Of a stretch of DNA of 64,000 bases, positions 9,230-21,305 are shown piece by piece (position 1 is the first letter of the stretch; every line of letters begins with the position of its first letter). The stretch is from JBCCVH01 sp942492555 (GTDB lineage Bacteria; Bacteroidota; Bacteroidia; Cytophagales; Amoebophilaceae). The notes beneath the pieces were generated by a model, which was not told the DNA's origin, did no database searches, and worked only from the letters and a program-made list of their open reading frames with translations. The translations under genes and the position numbers were made by a program. The stretch lies in assembly GCA_942492555.1 (NCBI GenBank), contig CALOEX010000014.1, positions 153,784 to 217,783 of the forward strand. The letters are read 5' to 3'.

Positions 9230-10153
9230 ATGATCACAAGTAAATACCTCAATCCGCAGAACGACTTTGCCTTTAAACGCATCTTTGGGCAAGAAAAAAA
9301 CAAAGAGATTCTCATCTCCATGCTCAATGCCGTGCTTAAAAATCAACTACATCATGCTATTCAAGATGTTGTCTTTCTAAAAACAGCACAAGACCCAGAA
9401 ATTGCCTCCCAAAAGCAAAGCATTGTAGATGTACTCTGTAAAGACGAAGACGGCTGTCAATACATTGTAGAAATGCAGATAGCACGTACCGAAGGCTTTG
9501 AAAAAAGAGCGCTTTTCTACGCGTCTAAAGCCTATGTAGATCAAGCAGAAGTAGGTGAAAAATACCATAACCTCAAAGAGGTCATATTTTTAGCCTTCAC
9601 CAACCACATTCTTTTCCCTAAAAAGGAACATTATAAAAGTGAACATGTTATTCTGGATAAAGTTACACTCGCCCAGGACATGAAGTATATGAGTTTTACT
9701 TTTGTAGAACTGCCTAAATTTGGGCAGCAATGTCCAGAAGACATCAGCAAACTTTCCTTAGAAGAAAAATTCTATCACTTTTTGTACAAAGCTCCTGCCA
9801 TGAGCCATGCAGATTTGGCAAAGCTTACAGGGAAAGACATTGTTATCAAAAAGGCTTTTGATGAGCTGGAAAGGTTTAGTTGGACAGAAGAAGAACTCAA
9901 TACGTATGATCAAGTCCAAAAAAGAGAGAGAGACAATCTCTCTGCTTTGCTCTATGCTAAAAAGGAAGGTAAACAAGAAGGTCTTGCAGAGGGTATGGAA
10001 AAAGGTATGGAAAAAGGCAAACAAGAAGGTCTTACAGAGGGTATGGAAAAAGGTATGGAAAAAGGTAAACAAGCCATGGTAGCAAAAATGCGCAAAGCAG
10101 GTGTTGATCCAGCACTCATTGCACAAATACTACACAGCAAGGATGATGAATAA
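9230..10153 (+). CDS. Rpn/PD-(D/E)XK nuclease-family protein, tandem copy 3
   Basis: Third tandem copy, 307 aa. The nuclease part matches copies 1 and 2 closely, but the C-terminal repeats are rearranged: KQEGLAEGMEKGMEKG occurs twice in succession and the KEEERKAMA segment is replaced by KQAMVAKM. The end RKAGVDPALIAQILHSKDDE is unchanged. The variable repeat number between otherwise near-identical genes shows slippage or unequal crossing-over in this region. Confidence 0.87.
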   Translation: MITSKYLNPQNDFAFKRIFGQEKNKEILISMLNAVLKNQLHHAIQDVVFLKTAQDPEIASQKQSIVDVLCKDEDGCQYIVEMQIARTEGFEKRALFYASKAYVDQAEVGEKYHNLKEVIFLAFTNHILFPKKEHYKSEHVILDKVTLAQDMKYMSFTFVELPKFGQQCPEDISKLSLEEKFYHFLYKAPAMSHADLAKLTGKDIVIKKAFDELERFSWTEEELNTYDQVQKRERDNLSALLYAKKEGKQEGLAEGMEKGMEKGKQEGLTEGMEKGMEKGKQAMVAKMRKAGVDPALIAQILHSKDDE

Positions 10154-10212
10154 GTAAATACGAAGTTACACTATAACCCTTTAACATCTTGTTCAAAAAA
10201 ACATATTTTCAT

Positions 10213-10257
10213 ATGGTCATCACAAAATATTTCAATCTGCAAAACGACTACCTTTAG
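10213..10257 (+). pseudogene. decayed 5' fragment of a fourth Rpn gene
   Basis: Directly after copy 3, a short frame MVITKYFNLQNDYL then a stop matches the Rpn start MITSKYLNPQNDF. The promoter box before it has decayed (ATATTTTC in place of TATCTTTG). The rest of the gene is gone. Confidence 0.7.
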
Positions 10258-10314
10258 GTCTACATTCTGTACCAAATGTGGGGTGATATGTGAATTTTAC
10301 ATAATAAATTTTTG

Positions 10315-12492
10315 CTACATATGGTTTAGTATAGTGCTATTATTTTTTTTATGTCTATTATGTTTATTTTGTTTACTATTTATATTATCAGATTCATTTG
10401 TCTCAAAAGAGACTTTTTTAGGCAACTTACTTTCGTTAAACGTTTTTATCGGTCTTTTAGAGAAACTATTAAGAGTTGTTATTTGACTATTTGTCAGTGG
10501 GAGAGAGTTACGGCGTTTTTTTGCTAAATTCTTTGTCTTTTTTGGTAAAGAGCTTATTATGCTTTCGTTATCATCTTCGTCATCATTGGTAAGAGATGTA
10601 ACTGAGGATGGGAGAGCAATGTTATTGTTATGGGGATCAATAACGAATGCCTTTCTTGAATAAGAAGAATTTACGGACCACATGGAATTTTTTCGTGAAT
10701 ATGGTGAATAAAAAAGGGCGTTGTCTTGTTCATGTGTTTGTGCATCCAGCTGGTTTTTTAATTCAATAATTATACTCATAATGCTTTCATACAAAGCTAA
10801 AGCATAAGACATTATTTCTTTTTTATCAGCAACATCCTCAATGTTTGTATAAGAGAATTCTGTATTTTCTTTGGAAGTAACACTAGTGTTATTGTTTGTA
10901 TTGTCCACGTTTTCTTCTGTAAATTTATGCCAGATACCTTTATGTATATTCTTGATTTTTTGATATATATCTTGCAATTCCTTAGGGCTATACAAGTAGT
11001 CTTTTGGAAGATTTTCATATCCTGTGAGAGCATTGCGGTATGAGACAATAGCATTGATGTAGTTATGCTCTTTATAATGATCATTTCCATTTTTTGTGTA
11101 AATTTTTGCGATTTCATGTACGAGTGCACTTGATGCATTTGCTATAGGGGATATTTTTGTTGGTTTTTTAGATTGTTCAGTTTGCTCTAATAAATAATTG
11201 TCGTTATCCTCGCTACTACATGATGATTCGCTATCATAGGAATCCGCGTTTTGTGTTTTGATATCTCCTAAAGTTTTTTGAATGTTGGTGACAATTTTGT
11301 TTAATCCAGCAAGATCCTTTACATTTTTATCTGTCTCTTCGTTTTGTATCTTCTGGATATTTTGTAAGGTTTCCTCTATTGTGTTTACATTTTTGTTTAA
11401 TTCAGTAAGATCCTTTACATTTTTGTTTAATTCATTAAGAACATCATCATTTGGCTTTTGGTTTGGTTTGATATCTTCTAAAGTTTTCTGTATTGTCTCT
11501 ACATTTCTCTTTAATTCATTAAGAACATCATCATTTGGCTTTTGGTTTGGTTTGACCTCTTGTAAAGTTTTTTGAATGTTGGTGACAATTTTGTTTAATC
11601 CAGCAAGGTCCTGAACATTTTTCTTTGTCTCTTCGTTTTGTATCTTCTGGATATTTTGTAAGGTTTCCTGTATTGTCTCTACATTTTTCTTTAATCCATT
11701 AAGAACATCATCCTTTTCATTTTGCTTTTGGTTTGTTTTGATATCTTCTAAAGTTTTTTGAATGTTGGTGACAATTTTGTTTAATCCAGCAAGATCCTTT
11801 ACATTTTTGTTTAATTCATTAAGAACATCATCATTTGGCTTTTGGTTTGGTTTGACCTCTTGTAAAGTTTTTTGAATGTTGGTGACAATTTTGTTTAATC
11901 CAGCAAGATCCTTTACATTTTTATCTGTCTCTTCGTTTTGTATCTTCTGGATATTTTGTAAGGTTTCCTGTATTGTCTCTACATTTTTCTTTAATCCATT
12001 AAGAACATCATCCTTTTCATTTTGCTTTTGGTTTGTTTTGATATCTAAAAGTTTTTTAGATATGTATTTGTATCCTATCAATGAGACGAAAAGGAAGGTA
12101 ACTAGGTTAAGGGCAAAATAGTAAATGAAGTTGTTGTGGGATTGTAGTAAGGAAGGTGACATGGGTAGTTGAGTGTTAACATGAGTGCCACCATCTACTC
12201 TTATGGTCGAATGCGTCTTTTTTTTTAAATTTTTTGCAGATGTAATAGATGTGTCTGGATGATTTGTATTGTTTTGTTGTTGTGTTACACTTTTGGATGA
12301 TTGTGATGTGCTGGGTGTACTGACAGGGTCAGGTTCTTGTGTTGTTGTTTCTTGGTTCTGTCTTGTGTTGTCTTTTCTTGTGACTTGTGTTGGTTTTGTT
12401 ACCGAATGGTAATGCCAAAAGGTATAACTTCCAGCAAGTGAAAGAAAAAGGAAGGGGAAGAGCAAAAATTTCATATGTTTATATTGTTTCAT
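10315..12492 (-). CDS. secreted or membrane-anchored coiled-coil repeat protein
   Basis: No named family recognised. The product is 725 aa. It has an N-terminal hydrophobic segment (KFLLFPFLFLSLAGS), a Ser/Thr/Gln-rich linker, then a second strong membrane segment (about residues 117-140, YYFALNLVTFLFVSLIGY). From about residue 145 to 420 there are tandem repeats built from LNKIVTNIQKTL and NVETIQETLQNIQKIQ blocks, in long heptad-like coiled coil. A TPR-like stretch follows (GNDHYKEHNYINAIVSYRNAL), then a low-complexity basic end. The coding DNA repeats are near identical (several blocks between about 11270 and 12040), so copy number may vary. The architecture suggests a surface or secreted host-interaction protein, but this is inference. 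Confidence 0.7.
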   Translation of the reverse strand: MKQYKHMKFLLFPFLFLSLAGSYTFWHYHSVTKPTQVTRKDNTRQNQETTTQEPDPVSTPSTSQSSKSVTQQQNNTNHPDTSITSAKNLKKKTHSTIRVDGGTHVNTQLPMSPSLLQSHNNFIYYFALNLVTFLFVSLIGYKYISKKLLDIKTNQKQNEKDDVLNGLKKNVETIQETLQNIQKIQNEETDKNVKDLAGLNKIVTNIQKTLQEVKPNQKPNDDVLNELNKNVKDLAGLNKIVTNIQKTLEDIKTNQKQNEKDDVLNGLKKNVETIQETLQNIQKIQNEETKKNVQDLAGLNKIVTNIQKTLQEVKPNQKPNDDVLNELKRNVETIQKTLEDIKPNQKPNDDVLNELNKNVKDLTELNKNVNTIEETLQNIQKIQNEETDKNVKDLAGLNKIVTNIQKTLGDIKTQNADSYDSESSCSSEDNDNYLLEQTEQSKKPTKISPIANASSALVHEIAKIYTKNGNDHYKEHNYINAIVSYRNALTGYENLPKDYLYSPKELQDIYQKIKNIHKGIWHKFTEENVDNTNNNTSVTSKENTEFSYTNIEDVADKKEIMSYALALYESIMSIIIELKNQLDAQTHEQDNALFYSPYSRKNSMWSVNSSYSRKAFVIDPHNNNIALPSSVTSLTNDDEDDNESIISSLPKKTKNLAKKRRNSLPLTNSQITTLNSFSKRPIKTFNESKLPKKVSFETNESDNINSKQNKHNRHKKNNSTILNHM

Positions 12493-12793
12493 ACTTAATT
12501 TAAGGTAGTATTTTTTTAAAAGAAAAACAAATTTTTAATCTATATAATTTTTATAAAACTTTTTTTAGGTATCATGTGTCTGGCTGTTTTTGCTTACCAA
12601 GATGTAGGAGGAGGATGCTTGAACAAATCATTATCTTGATTTTTTATTGCTGCTTTTTTGTATAACATGCATGTATAATCGCTTTACAATTTTGTCTCTG
12701 GTGGCATTGAAATATAAAAATGTATCGAATGCTTTTGTATTGCATACATTACTTTTTGCAAGGGGAATGAAGCAGTTTAGTAGGGTATTTACA

Positions 12794-12825
12794 TTTGGCA
12801 TTTCATTGGGCAAACTATATCTTTG
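12794..12825 (+). promoter_or_regulatory. strong Bacteroidetes-type promoter
   Basis: TTTG (12794-12797), a 20-base spacer and TATCTTTG (12818-12825), a full consensus match. It continues into GCATA as in the Rpn promoters, so it seems inherited from a decayed Rpn copy. It now points at the GNAT-like gene starting at 12962. Confidence 0.65.
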
Positions 12826-12905
12826 CATACGGACAACATTTCGATTTGCAAATTTTTGCTTTCAAAAGTATTTTTAAGGTAGAAAACAAGGAAAAGAGAA
12901 AAAAA
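12826..12905 (+). pseudogene. decayed 5' fragment of an Rpn-family gene
   Basis: Read in frame without its ATG (now ACG), this stretch gives HFDLQIFAFKSIFKVENKEK, which aligns with the Rpn start YLNPQNDFAFKRIFGQEKNKE. The promoter before it is intact. The similarity fades after about 25 codons. Confidence 0.6.
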
Positions 12906-12961
12906 CCATAGCTTTATTGTCCTGAATAGGTTCAGATAAATAACGTGTAGGAAAACTAAAT

Positions 12962-13969
12962 ATGAATAAAAGCAACAATAAATTAAAAAAATATAAAGGC
13001 AGGCAATGTTTTTTGAAAGGTGTATCTAACATTTTTACCAAAAAACGCATTATACTACTCATGTTGCTCCTCCTGATATGTATAGTGGTTGTATGGTGGA
13101 TACGCTCTTCTAACAAAAAAGAAGATACGCATGAAAATATGACCCCTATAAAAGCTTTGCCATGGGAGTCTCCCACAAAAAAAATCATAAAAGATCATAA
13201 ATATAAAGGAGGCCGTTATAGTAAGCGTTTGTATGATGCAGAAACAGCATATGATATCGACACTACGGGTACATTTAGGGCAAAAACAATCAGAAAATAT
13301 TCAGAGGATAAAAATGAAGAAACACATTATTGGTATGTACGTTCTCTTTTTGAAGAAGATGCAAAAGAGGTGTATGAGGCAGTAAGGGATTCAGGAAAAG
13401 ATCATTTTAAAAAATATATGGAGGGTTTCTTTGATGCTTATGGTGAAAGTTTTGAAAAAACAACACATACTATCCGAAGCAAAAATGGAAATAATAGAGC
13501 AGATATGGGGATTTTTCATTCCACTGATAACAAGACATTTACGTTTGTGGGTTTTATCGGCATTGATGAAACGACTTATGAAAAAAGAAATGAACATCTG
13601 AAAAATGCGTATAATGTTCACTATGCTATGTGTATACCAAAAGTGGCAAAAGTGCAAGGAGTTATGCCTCTCATACTATATGGGTATGTAGGATCACTTT
13701 TTTATTATGGTCATGATAATCGATATGATACGAAGGGAAGTATGCAAAAGCTTATCCTAAACATACATAAAGATAACAAGCAAAGCCAAACGGTTGCTAG
13801 AAGAGCTGGATTTGATTGCTTAGGCCAAGGTAATTTGCCTGAGATTATTTGTTCTTCCGAATATCAAAAAATTAAAGATATGCAGGCTTATGTATTAAAA
13901 AGGAAAGAGTGGCAAGAAAAATATTTTTCTAATGAAGTGTTACCTGATAAAAAAGAAACCAATTTGTAG
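12962..13969 (+). CDS. membrane-anchored protein with GNAT acetyltransferase-like C-terminus
   Basis: 335 aa. Residues 29-47 form one strong membrane helix (ILLMLLLLICIVVVWW) preceded by a basic stretch, so the bulk should lie on the outer face of the inner membrane or be exported. The C-terminal part reads like a GNAT fold: FTFVGFIGIDETT, a central strand region, and NKQSQTVARRAGFDCLGQG, which fits the N-x2-S-x-x-V-A-x-R-x-GF signature after the acetyl-CoA loop. The canonical R/Q-x-x-G-x-G/A pyrophosphate loop is not clear, so activity is uncertain. It may be driven by the promoter at 12794-12825 left by a dead Rpn copy. A membrane-tethered GNAT is unusual. Confidence 0.6.
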   Translation: MNKSNNKLKKYKGRQCFLKGVSNIFTKKRIILLMLLLLICIVVVWWIRSSNKKEDTHENMTPIKALPWESPTKKIIKDHKYKGGRYSKRLYDAETAYDIDTTGTFRAKTIRKYSEDKNEETHYWYVRSLFEEDAKEVYEAVRDSGKDHFKKYMEGFFDAYGESFEKTTHTIRSKNGNNRADMGIFHSTDNKTFTFVGFIGIDETTYEKRNEHLKNAYNVHYAMCIPKVAKVQGVMPLILYGYVGSLFYYGHDNRYDTKGSMQKLILNIHKDNKQSQTVARRAGFDCLGQGNLPEIICSSEYQKIKDMQAYVLKRKEWQEKYFSNEVLPDKKETNL

Positions 13970-13998
13970 AAGGGAATATGTAAAATTTTTGATGTTAA

Positions 13999-15930
13999 TT
14001 ATTCAACAAGCAAAGGTGCAAGGATATTGATAAATTGTTGCATAGACATAGTACCTTGATCTCCATGTCCTTGTTTGCGTATAGAAACTGTTTGGTTTGC
14101 TTCTTCTTTTTCACCTACTAAAATCATATAGGGTACTTTTTCCATTTCTGCATCCCGTATTTTCCTTCCTATTTTCTCATTGCGCTCATCAATAGCAACA
14201 CGTACACAAGCATTTTTAAGTTGGGTAACTACATTACGTGCATAATCGATATATATATTACTAATGGGTAATACAATAGCCTGTATAGGTGATATCCAGA
14301 CTGGGAGCTTGCCTGCGGTGTGTTCTAATAAAATGGCTATAAAGCGCTCTAAGGAACCGAAGGGTGCACGATGTATCATAACGGGTCGATGGGGTTGATT
14401 ATCGCTTCCCACATAGGTTAAGCCAAAGCGCTCAGGTAATTGGTAATCCATTTGCACAGTTCCTAACTGCCAACGTCTACCAAGGCTATCCTTGACCATA
14501 AAGTCAAGCTTAGGACCATAAAAAGCAGCTTCGCCTAAGGCAATGGTGGTTTTTAGGCCTTTTTCTATGCTCACTTCTTGAATGGCTTTTTCTGCAATGT
14601 CCCATAGTGCAGGATCGCCGATATATTTATTGGGATTATTGGGGTCACGTAGGGATATTTGGGCTTCATAAGAATTCAAGGTAAATTTTTCAAAAACTGT
14701 TAACACTAAATCAATCACACGCATGAATGTTGCTCTTACTTGATCGGGGCGACAAAAAATATGGGCATCATCTTGTGTGAAGCTACGCACTCGTGTTAAT
14801 CCATGGAGTTCACCACTTTGTTCATAACGATAAACAGTGCCAAATTCTGCTAGTGCAATTGGCAAATCGTTGTATGAGCGTAAAGCTGATTTATAGATAA
14901 CGCAGTGATGTGGACAATTCATGGGCTTTAATAAAAAAGTTTCATCTTCTTTATCTGTATGTATAGGATGAAAGTTCCCTTCTTTGTACTTTTCGTAATG
15001 TCCGGAAGTCATATAAAGTTTTTGGTCTCCTATATGTGGCGTTACTACAGGTAAATAGCCAGCTTCTTCTTGTTTTTTACGTAAATAGTCAATGAGTTTT
15101 TGTCGTACAAAAGCTCCTTTTGGCAACCATAGTGGCAATCCTATACCTACGTCTTCAGAAAAAGTGAAAAAACTAAGTTCTTTACCAATTTTGCGATGGT
15201 CACGTTTTTTGGCTTCTTCTTGCAAGTGTAAGTATGAAGCCAAAAGGGAAGTTTGGGGAAAGCTGATGCCATAAATACGGGTGAGTTGTTTTTTATGGAT
15301 ATCTCCTCGCCAGTAGGCACCGGCTATATGTAGGAGTTTGAAGGCTTTGATGTATCCAGTATGTGGAAGGTGTGGTCCTTTGCAAAGATCAAGGAAATTG
15401 CCCTGCTTATAAAAGGTGATGCTACCCTCTTCTAATTCTTGTATCAGTTCTGTTTTGTATTTGTTTTTTTTGTAAAAATATTTCAGTGCTTCTTCTTTGC
15501 TGACCTCCATACGATGAAAAATACTTTTTTGGTTTAGAAGCTCATGCATTTTTTCTTCTATTTTGGGTAGGTGTGCACTATCAAAATCAATTTCGCCAAA
15601 ATCTACATCATAATAAAAACCTTGCTCAATAGGTGGTCCTATACCAAGTTGTGCAGAGGGGTATAACGCCATGAGTGCTTCTGCAAAAAGATGTGCTGTA
15701 GAATGCCAAAAAACAGCTTTGCCTTCTAAGTCTTCCCAAGTGAGGAGGGTAATTTTTGCATGATCGGGCAACGTACAGGACAAATCGCTGACTTTTTGGT
15801 TTACTTTTATTGCTAAAGCTTCTTTTCTCATTTTATGAGGCATATTTTGCAAAAAATCTATGCCTGTTGTTCCTGCTACAACAGATTTGATTTGGCCATC
15901 TGGAAGTTGTATGCTGATTTTTTGTTGCAT
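13999..15930 (-). CDS. thrS: threonyl-tRNA synthetase
   Basis: Charges tRNA-Thr. The product is 643 aa, standard length. Domains in order: N-terminal TGS domain (residues 1-65), editing domain with the HSTAHL zinc-type motif (about 76-81), class II catalytic core with the zinc ligand region MNCPHHC and motif 2 (YRYEQSGELHGLTRVR), and C-terminal anticodon-binding domain (from about 535). A promoter box TACCTTTG lies about 35 bases upstream of the ATG on the same strand. Convergent with the GNAT-like gene, 29 bases apart. Confidence 0.98.
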   Translation of the reverse strand: MQQKISIQLPDGQIKSVVAGTTGIDFLQNMPHKMRKEALAIKVNQKVSDLSCTLPDHAKITLLTWEDLEGKAVFWHSTAHLFAEALMALYPSAQLGIGPPIEQGFYYDVDFGEIDFDSAHLPKIEEKMHELLNQKSIFHRMEVSKEEALKYFYKKNKYKTELIQELEEGSITFYKQGNFLDLCKGPHLPHTGYIKAFKLLHIAGAYWRGDIHKKQLTRIYGISFPQTSLLASYLHLQEEAKKRDHRKIGKELSFFTFSEDVGIGLPLWLPKGAFVRQKLIDYLRKKQEEAGYLPVVTPHIGDQKLYMTSGHYEKYKEGNFHPIHTDKEDETFLLKPMNCPHHCVIYKSALRSYNDLPIALAEFGTVYRYEQSGELHGLTRVRSFTQDDAHIFCRPDQVRATFMRVIDLVLTVFEKFTLNSYEAQISLRDPNNPNKYIGDPALWDIAEKAIQEVSIEKGLKTTIALGEAAFYGPKLDFMVKDSLGRRWQLGTVQMDYQLPERFGLTYVGSDNQPHRPVMIHRAPFGSLERFIAILLEHTAGKLPVWISPIQAIVLPISNIYIDYARNVVTQLKNACVRVAIDERNEKIGRKIRDAEMEKVPYMILVGEKEEANQTVSIRKQGHGDQGTMSMQQFINILAPLLVE

Positions 15931-15963
15931 AAAAGTAATGTTTAAGGTAAGGTACTAAGACTA

Positions 15964-15971
15964 CAAAGGTA
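15964..15971 (-). promoter_or_regulatory. thrS -7 promoter box
   Basis: TACCTTTG on the minus strand, about 33 bases before the thrS ATG. No good TTTG is seen at the -33 distance. Confidence 0.45.
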
Positions 15972-16323
15972 CTGATTTTAGCAAAAAGTGACACCTTTGT
16001 TTGTCTTACTATAGAGTGGAGTAAAAATTCGCTCTCTTTTGCTAACTTGTACAGTATCAAGAACAATGTGTTTTACTGATTTTTACTACCATTTTGCATG
16101 TGTTTAAAAAATCTTGTTTGAAAACTAAATTGAGAGAGGCCTAGGTTAATTTTAGAAATAGGTAAACCTGAAAAAATTTCTAAAAATATATGGATTCGTT
16201 TGGCATGTATTGCAACGGAGGTATATTATCAAGGATTACCAGTTAGGCTATGGTTTACTTTTTTATTGGTTTGTGTGCTTAAGTATTCTGTAAGCTATAG
16301 CATATTTGATCTTTTATCGTTGT
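15972..16323. other. non-coding stretch, nothing recognised
   Basis: Between thrS and the TPR gene I find no gene, RNA or clear repeat. Confidence 0.4.
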
Positions 16324-17427
16324 CTATACCAATCCATGAATTTTACAATCTCTTTCGACAATTTTGTGTTTGTTAGAGCCTGGCATTATTTTTTTGTAAA
16401 TAGCATAAGACTTTTTACACATTTTTTTTGCTTTTTCTACATTACCTAAGTAAAGGTATGCAAGATACAAATTGTAATAAACATCACCTATTTTTTCATG
16501 TTTGTACCCCAAGTTCTTTCTATAGATTAAAAGGGCGTTTTTGTAAGCACGAACCGCATCTTCGTATTTTTGATTTTCATAAAAATACTGCCCCATATTG
16601 TTATAAAGATCTCCATAAATGCTCTTATTTACTAGAGCTAAATAACGGCGATAAAGTACTTCGTAAACCCAGGATATGCTTTTTTCTCCACTCTCACCAA
16701 TGTATTGCCCAAGAAACGAAGTAATCTCTCCCTTAGTGTATTTTGCGCTATATACATTTAAAACTGGGTCAAATATTTCTTCTGCATCTAAATTTTTTCC
16801 TTGTTTGCGATAAATAACACTCAAATAATAACGTGCATTGAGGTCTATGGGATCAATAGCCCCATCATCACGTAAACATGTCTTAAAATACCCGATAGCC
16901 CCTTCTGAATCATTTGAAACCCACTTAGCAAGTCCAAGTTTGTATTGTATTTCTTGGGTAATCGGACCTAAATCTGTAGAGGAGTTATTTTTTAAATCTT
17001 CAGCAATTGTATGATAACATGCAATTGCCTTATCAGGCTTGCCTAAATGGTAGTAGGCATCTCCAAGGCAACGTTTAATATCATGGATAAGGTTACTATT
17101 TTGCTCAAATTTTTCACTAATGGCCACAGCGTTCTCAAGATAAGCGATAGCATCGCTATATTTTTGGTTTTTAAAGCAATTTGCACCGATTTTATAATGT
17201 TGTTTTATCACAACCCCAGCGTCTTTTTCTCCATAAACTCCCTTAGTTTTATACAGTTTTTGTTGCATAGATTTGGCGTGCATATCTTTTGTCCATAAAA
17301 GAAAATTGGGAGACCACCAAAGAGGTTGAGATACAAGAATAAACGCTATTGAAAATTTGTTAAAAAATAACATTTTAGGGAACGTCCAAAAAAGAAACTT
17401 AAATATGCCAGAAATTAAATAAGCCAT
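16324..17427 (-). CDS. TPR repeat protein with N-terminal membrane segment
   Basis: 367 aa. A hydrophobic N-terminus (about residues 5-38) can act as signal anchor. From about residue 70 on there are tetratricopeptide repeats, for example GANCFKNQKYSDAIAYLENA, GDAYYHLGKPDKAIACYHTI, YNNMGQYFYENQKYEDAVRA and VYYNLYLAYLYLGNVEKAKK, about 7 in all, several in the 42-residue kinesin-light-chain style. TPRs bind peptides and build complexes; no enzyme domain is visible. A promoter with good spacing lies 31 bases upstream. Likely exported or membrane-tethered; the partner is unknown. Confidence 0.78.
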   Translation of the reverse strand: MAYLISGIFKFLFWTFPKMLFFNKFSIAFILVSQPLWWSPNFLLWTKDMHAKSMQQKLYKTKGVYGEKDAGVVIKQHYKIGANCFKNQKYSDAIAYLENAVAISEKFEQNSNLIHDIKRCLGDAYYHLGKPDKAIACYHTIAEDLKNNSSTDLGPITQEIQYKLGLAKWVSNDSEGAIGYFKTCLRDDGAIDPIDLNARYYLSVIYRKQGKNLDAEEIFDPVLNVYSAKYTKGEITSFLGQYIGESGEKSISWVYEVLYRRYLALVNKSIYGDLYNNMGQYFYENQKYEDAVRAYKNALLIYRKNLGYKHEKIGDVYYNLYLAYLYLGNVEKAKKMCKKSYAIYKKIMPGSNKHKIVERDCKIHGLV

Positions 17428-17461
17428 GAATGCTTTGTTATAGTTAGTAATAATTAATGTA

Positions 17462-17492
17462 CAAATTTAGTATTAAACAAACAAAAAACAAA
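17462..17492 (-). promoter_or_regulatory. Bacteroidetes-type promoter of the TPR gene
   Basis: On the minus strand, TTTG (17489-17492), a 19-base spacer and TAAATTTG (17462-17469). The predicted leader is about 31 bases. Confidence 0.55.
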
Positions 17493-17550
17493 AAAACATT
17501 AAAATTGTTTATCTAAATTTTTAAAAGACATCAGTTGTATTAAAAAAAAT

Positions 17551-17658
17551 AGGCGACTACCTACTCTCCCGCCTTTATGGGCAGTACCATCGGCGCTACT
17601 GGACTTAACTTCTCTGTTCGAAATGGGAAGAGGTGTATCCCCAGCGCTATAGTCACCT
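17551..17658 (-). rRNA. rrf: 5S ribosomal RNA
   Basis: The minus strand shows the 5S core CCGAACAGAGAAGTTAAG-like segment (here with TCGAACAG) and the terminal helix: AGGTGACTA at the 5' end pairs perfectly with TAGTCGCCT at the 3' end. A run of T follows the 3' end and may terminate the transcript. It lies about 55 bases after 23S on the same strand. Ends are set by the helix and may be off by a few bases. Confidence 0.95.
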
Positions 17659-17713
17659 TTTTTTTTAAAAGTTGTTGATATAAAATTGTGAATAAAGAGA
17701 AAAAATAAAAAAA

Positions 17714-20624
<2,911 letters not shown>

Positions 20625-20873
20625 ATATTTTTATAGATTGTAGTACAGTTTAATTTCAAAAGAAACTAAACTGCGCTTTCTTTTAATTTTTCTCTTCTCA
20701 CAAAATTATGTCAAAGATCATTTTTTTATACATCGCATCATCAGCAAAAAATCAGATATGCAACATACACCTTGCAAAAAGCAAGTAGGCAAATATAACA
20801 TTTATTTTTAATTTTGCAAAAAAATCTTATGTCTCTATACAATCCAAAAGACAAAAAAAACTGTTTCATTGTA

Positions 20874-21305
20874 TCATTGTTTTTTCATATATATCTCAAC
20901 AAAACGACTTACTTTCACCTTCACCGAATGAAATTCCTTCTCATTTATCGCACTTACAAAAAACTGCAATAGCTTGTTATAATCCTCCAACAACAACATA
21001 TACCGAAAACGCAAATCATTCATCTGCAACATTGCCTCATGTGTTAGAGGATCAACATCAACTGGCTCATACAACACACTATACCGCAATTCAGGAAAAA
21101 CAGACCGAAAGTCAACTTCCAACACCTTGCCAAGCTTAAATAAAAAAGAATCACTCAAATTCCTCATTTTAAACTGTTTATACAACGTGCTTCTACTCAT
21201 GCGTAAACGTGACGCCAACAACGTCAATTTATACCCTCGACTACGCACTATCTTTTCCACGATTTTCCCCTTATGCTCCCCATTTTTAGACATAGTAACA
21301 CTCAT
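20874..21305 (-). CDS. small helix-turn-helix DNA-binding protein
   Basis: About 143 aa from the ATG at 21305 (another ATG at 21293 is equally possible; a longer frame to 21476 would add an unlikely hydrophobic leader). An XRE-like helix-turn-helix is visible: YKLTLLASRLRMSRSTLYKQ followed by LSDSFLFKLGKVLEVDFRSV. The C-terminal part has a helical, probably oligomerising segment. It probably regulates transcription. A TATTTTTG promoter-like box sits at 21430-21437 on the same strand. It is located between the 23S gene and the secreted-protein cluster, and could control either, but there is no direct sign. Confidence 0.65.
   Translation of the reverse strand: MSVTMSKNGEHKGKIVEKIVRSRGYKLTLLASRLRMSRSTLYKQFKMRNLSDSFLFKLGKVLEVDFRSVFPELRYSVLYEPVDVDPLTHEAMLQMNDLRFRYMLLLEDYNKLLQFFVSAINEKEFHSVKVKVSRFVEIYMKKQ

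Larger units (their letters stand above)
7165..10210 (+). repeat. three-copy direct tandem repeat of the Rpn gene unit
   Basis: The promoter box and gene repeat with offsets of 1009 bases (7165 to 8174) and 1045 bases (8174 to 9219). The 36-base difference equals one extra C-terminal repeat unit in copy 2. The spacers after each stop (starting near 8124, 9169 and 10154) are also alike. Confidence 0.9.

Noticed and set aside
7893..10140. Minus-strand frames rich in Phe/Ser opposite the Rpn C-termini
   Set aside because: They are mirror images of Lys/Glu-rich repeats and repeat with the copies.
16120..16200. Loose inverted repeat (AGGTT/AACCT) after thrS
   Set aside because: Only 5 bp with a long loop; likely chance.
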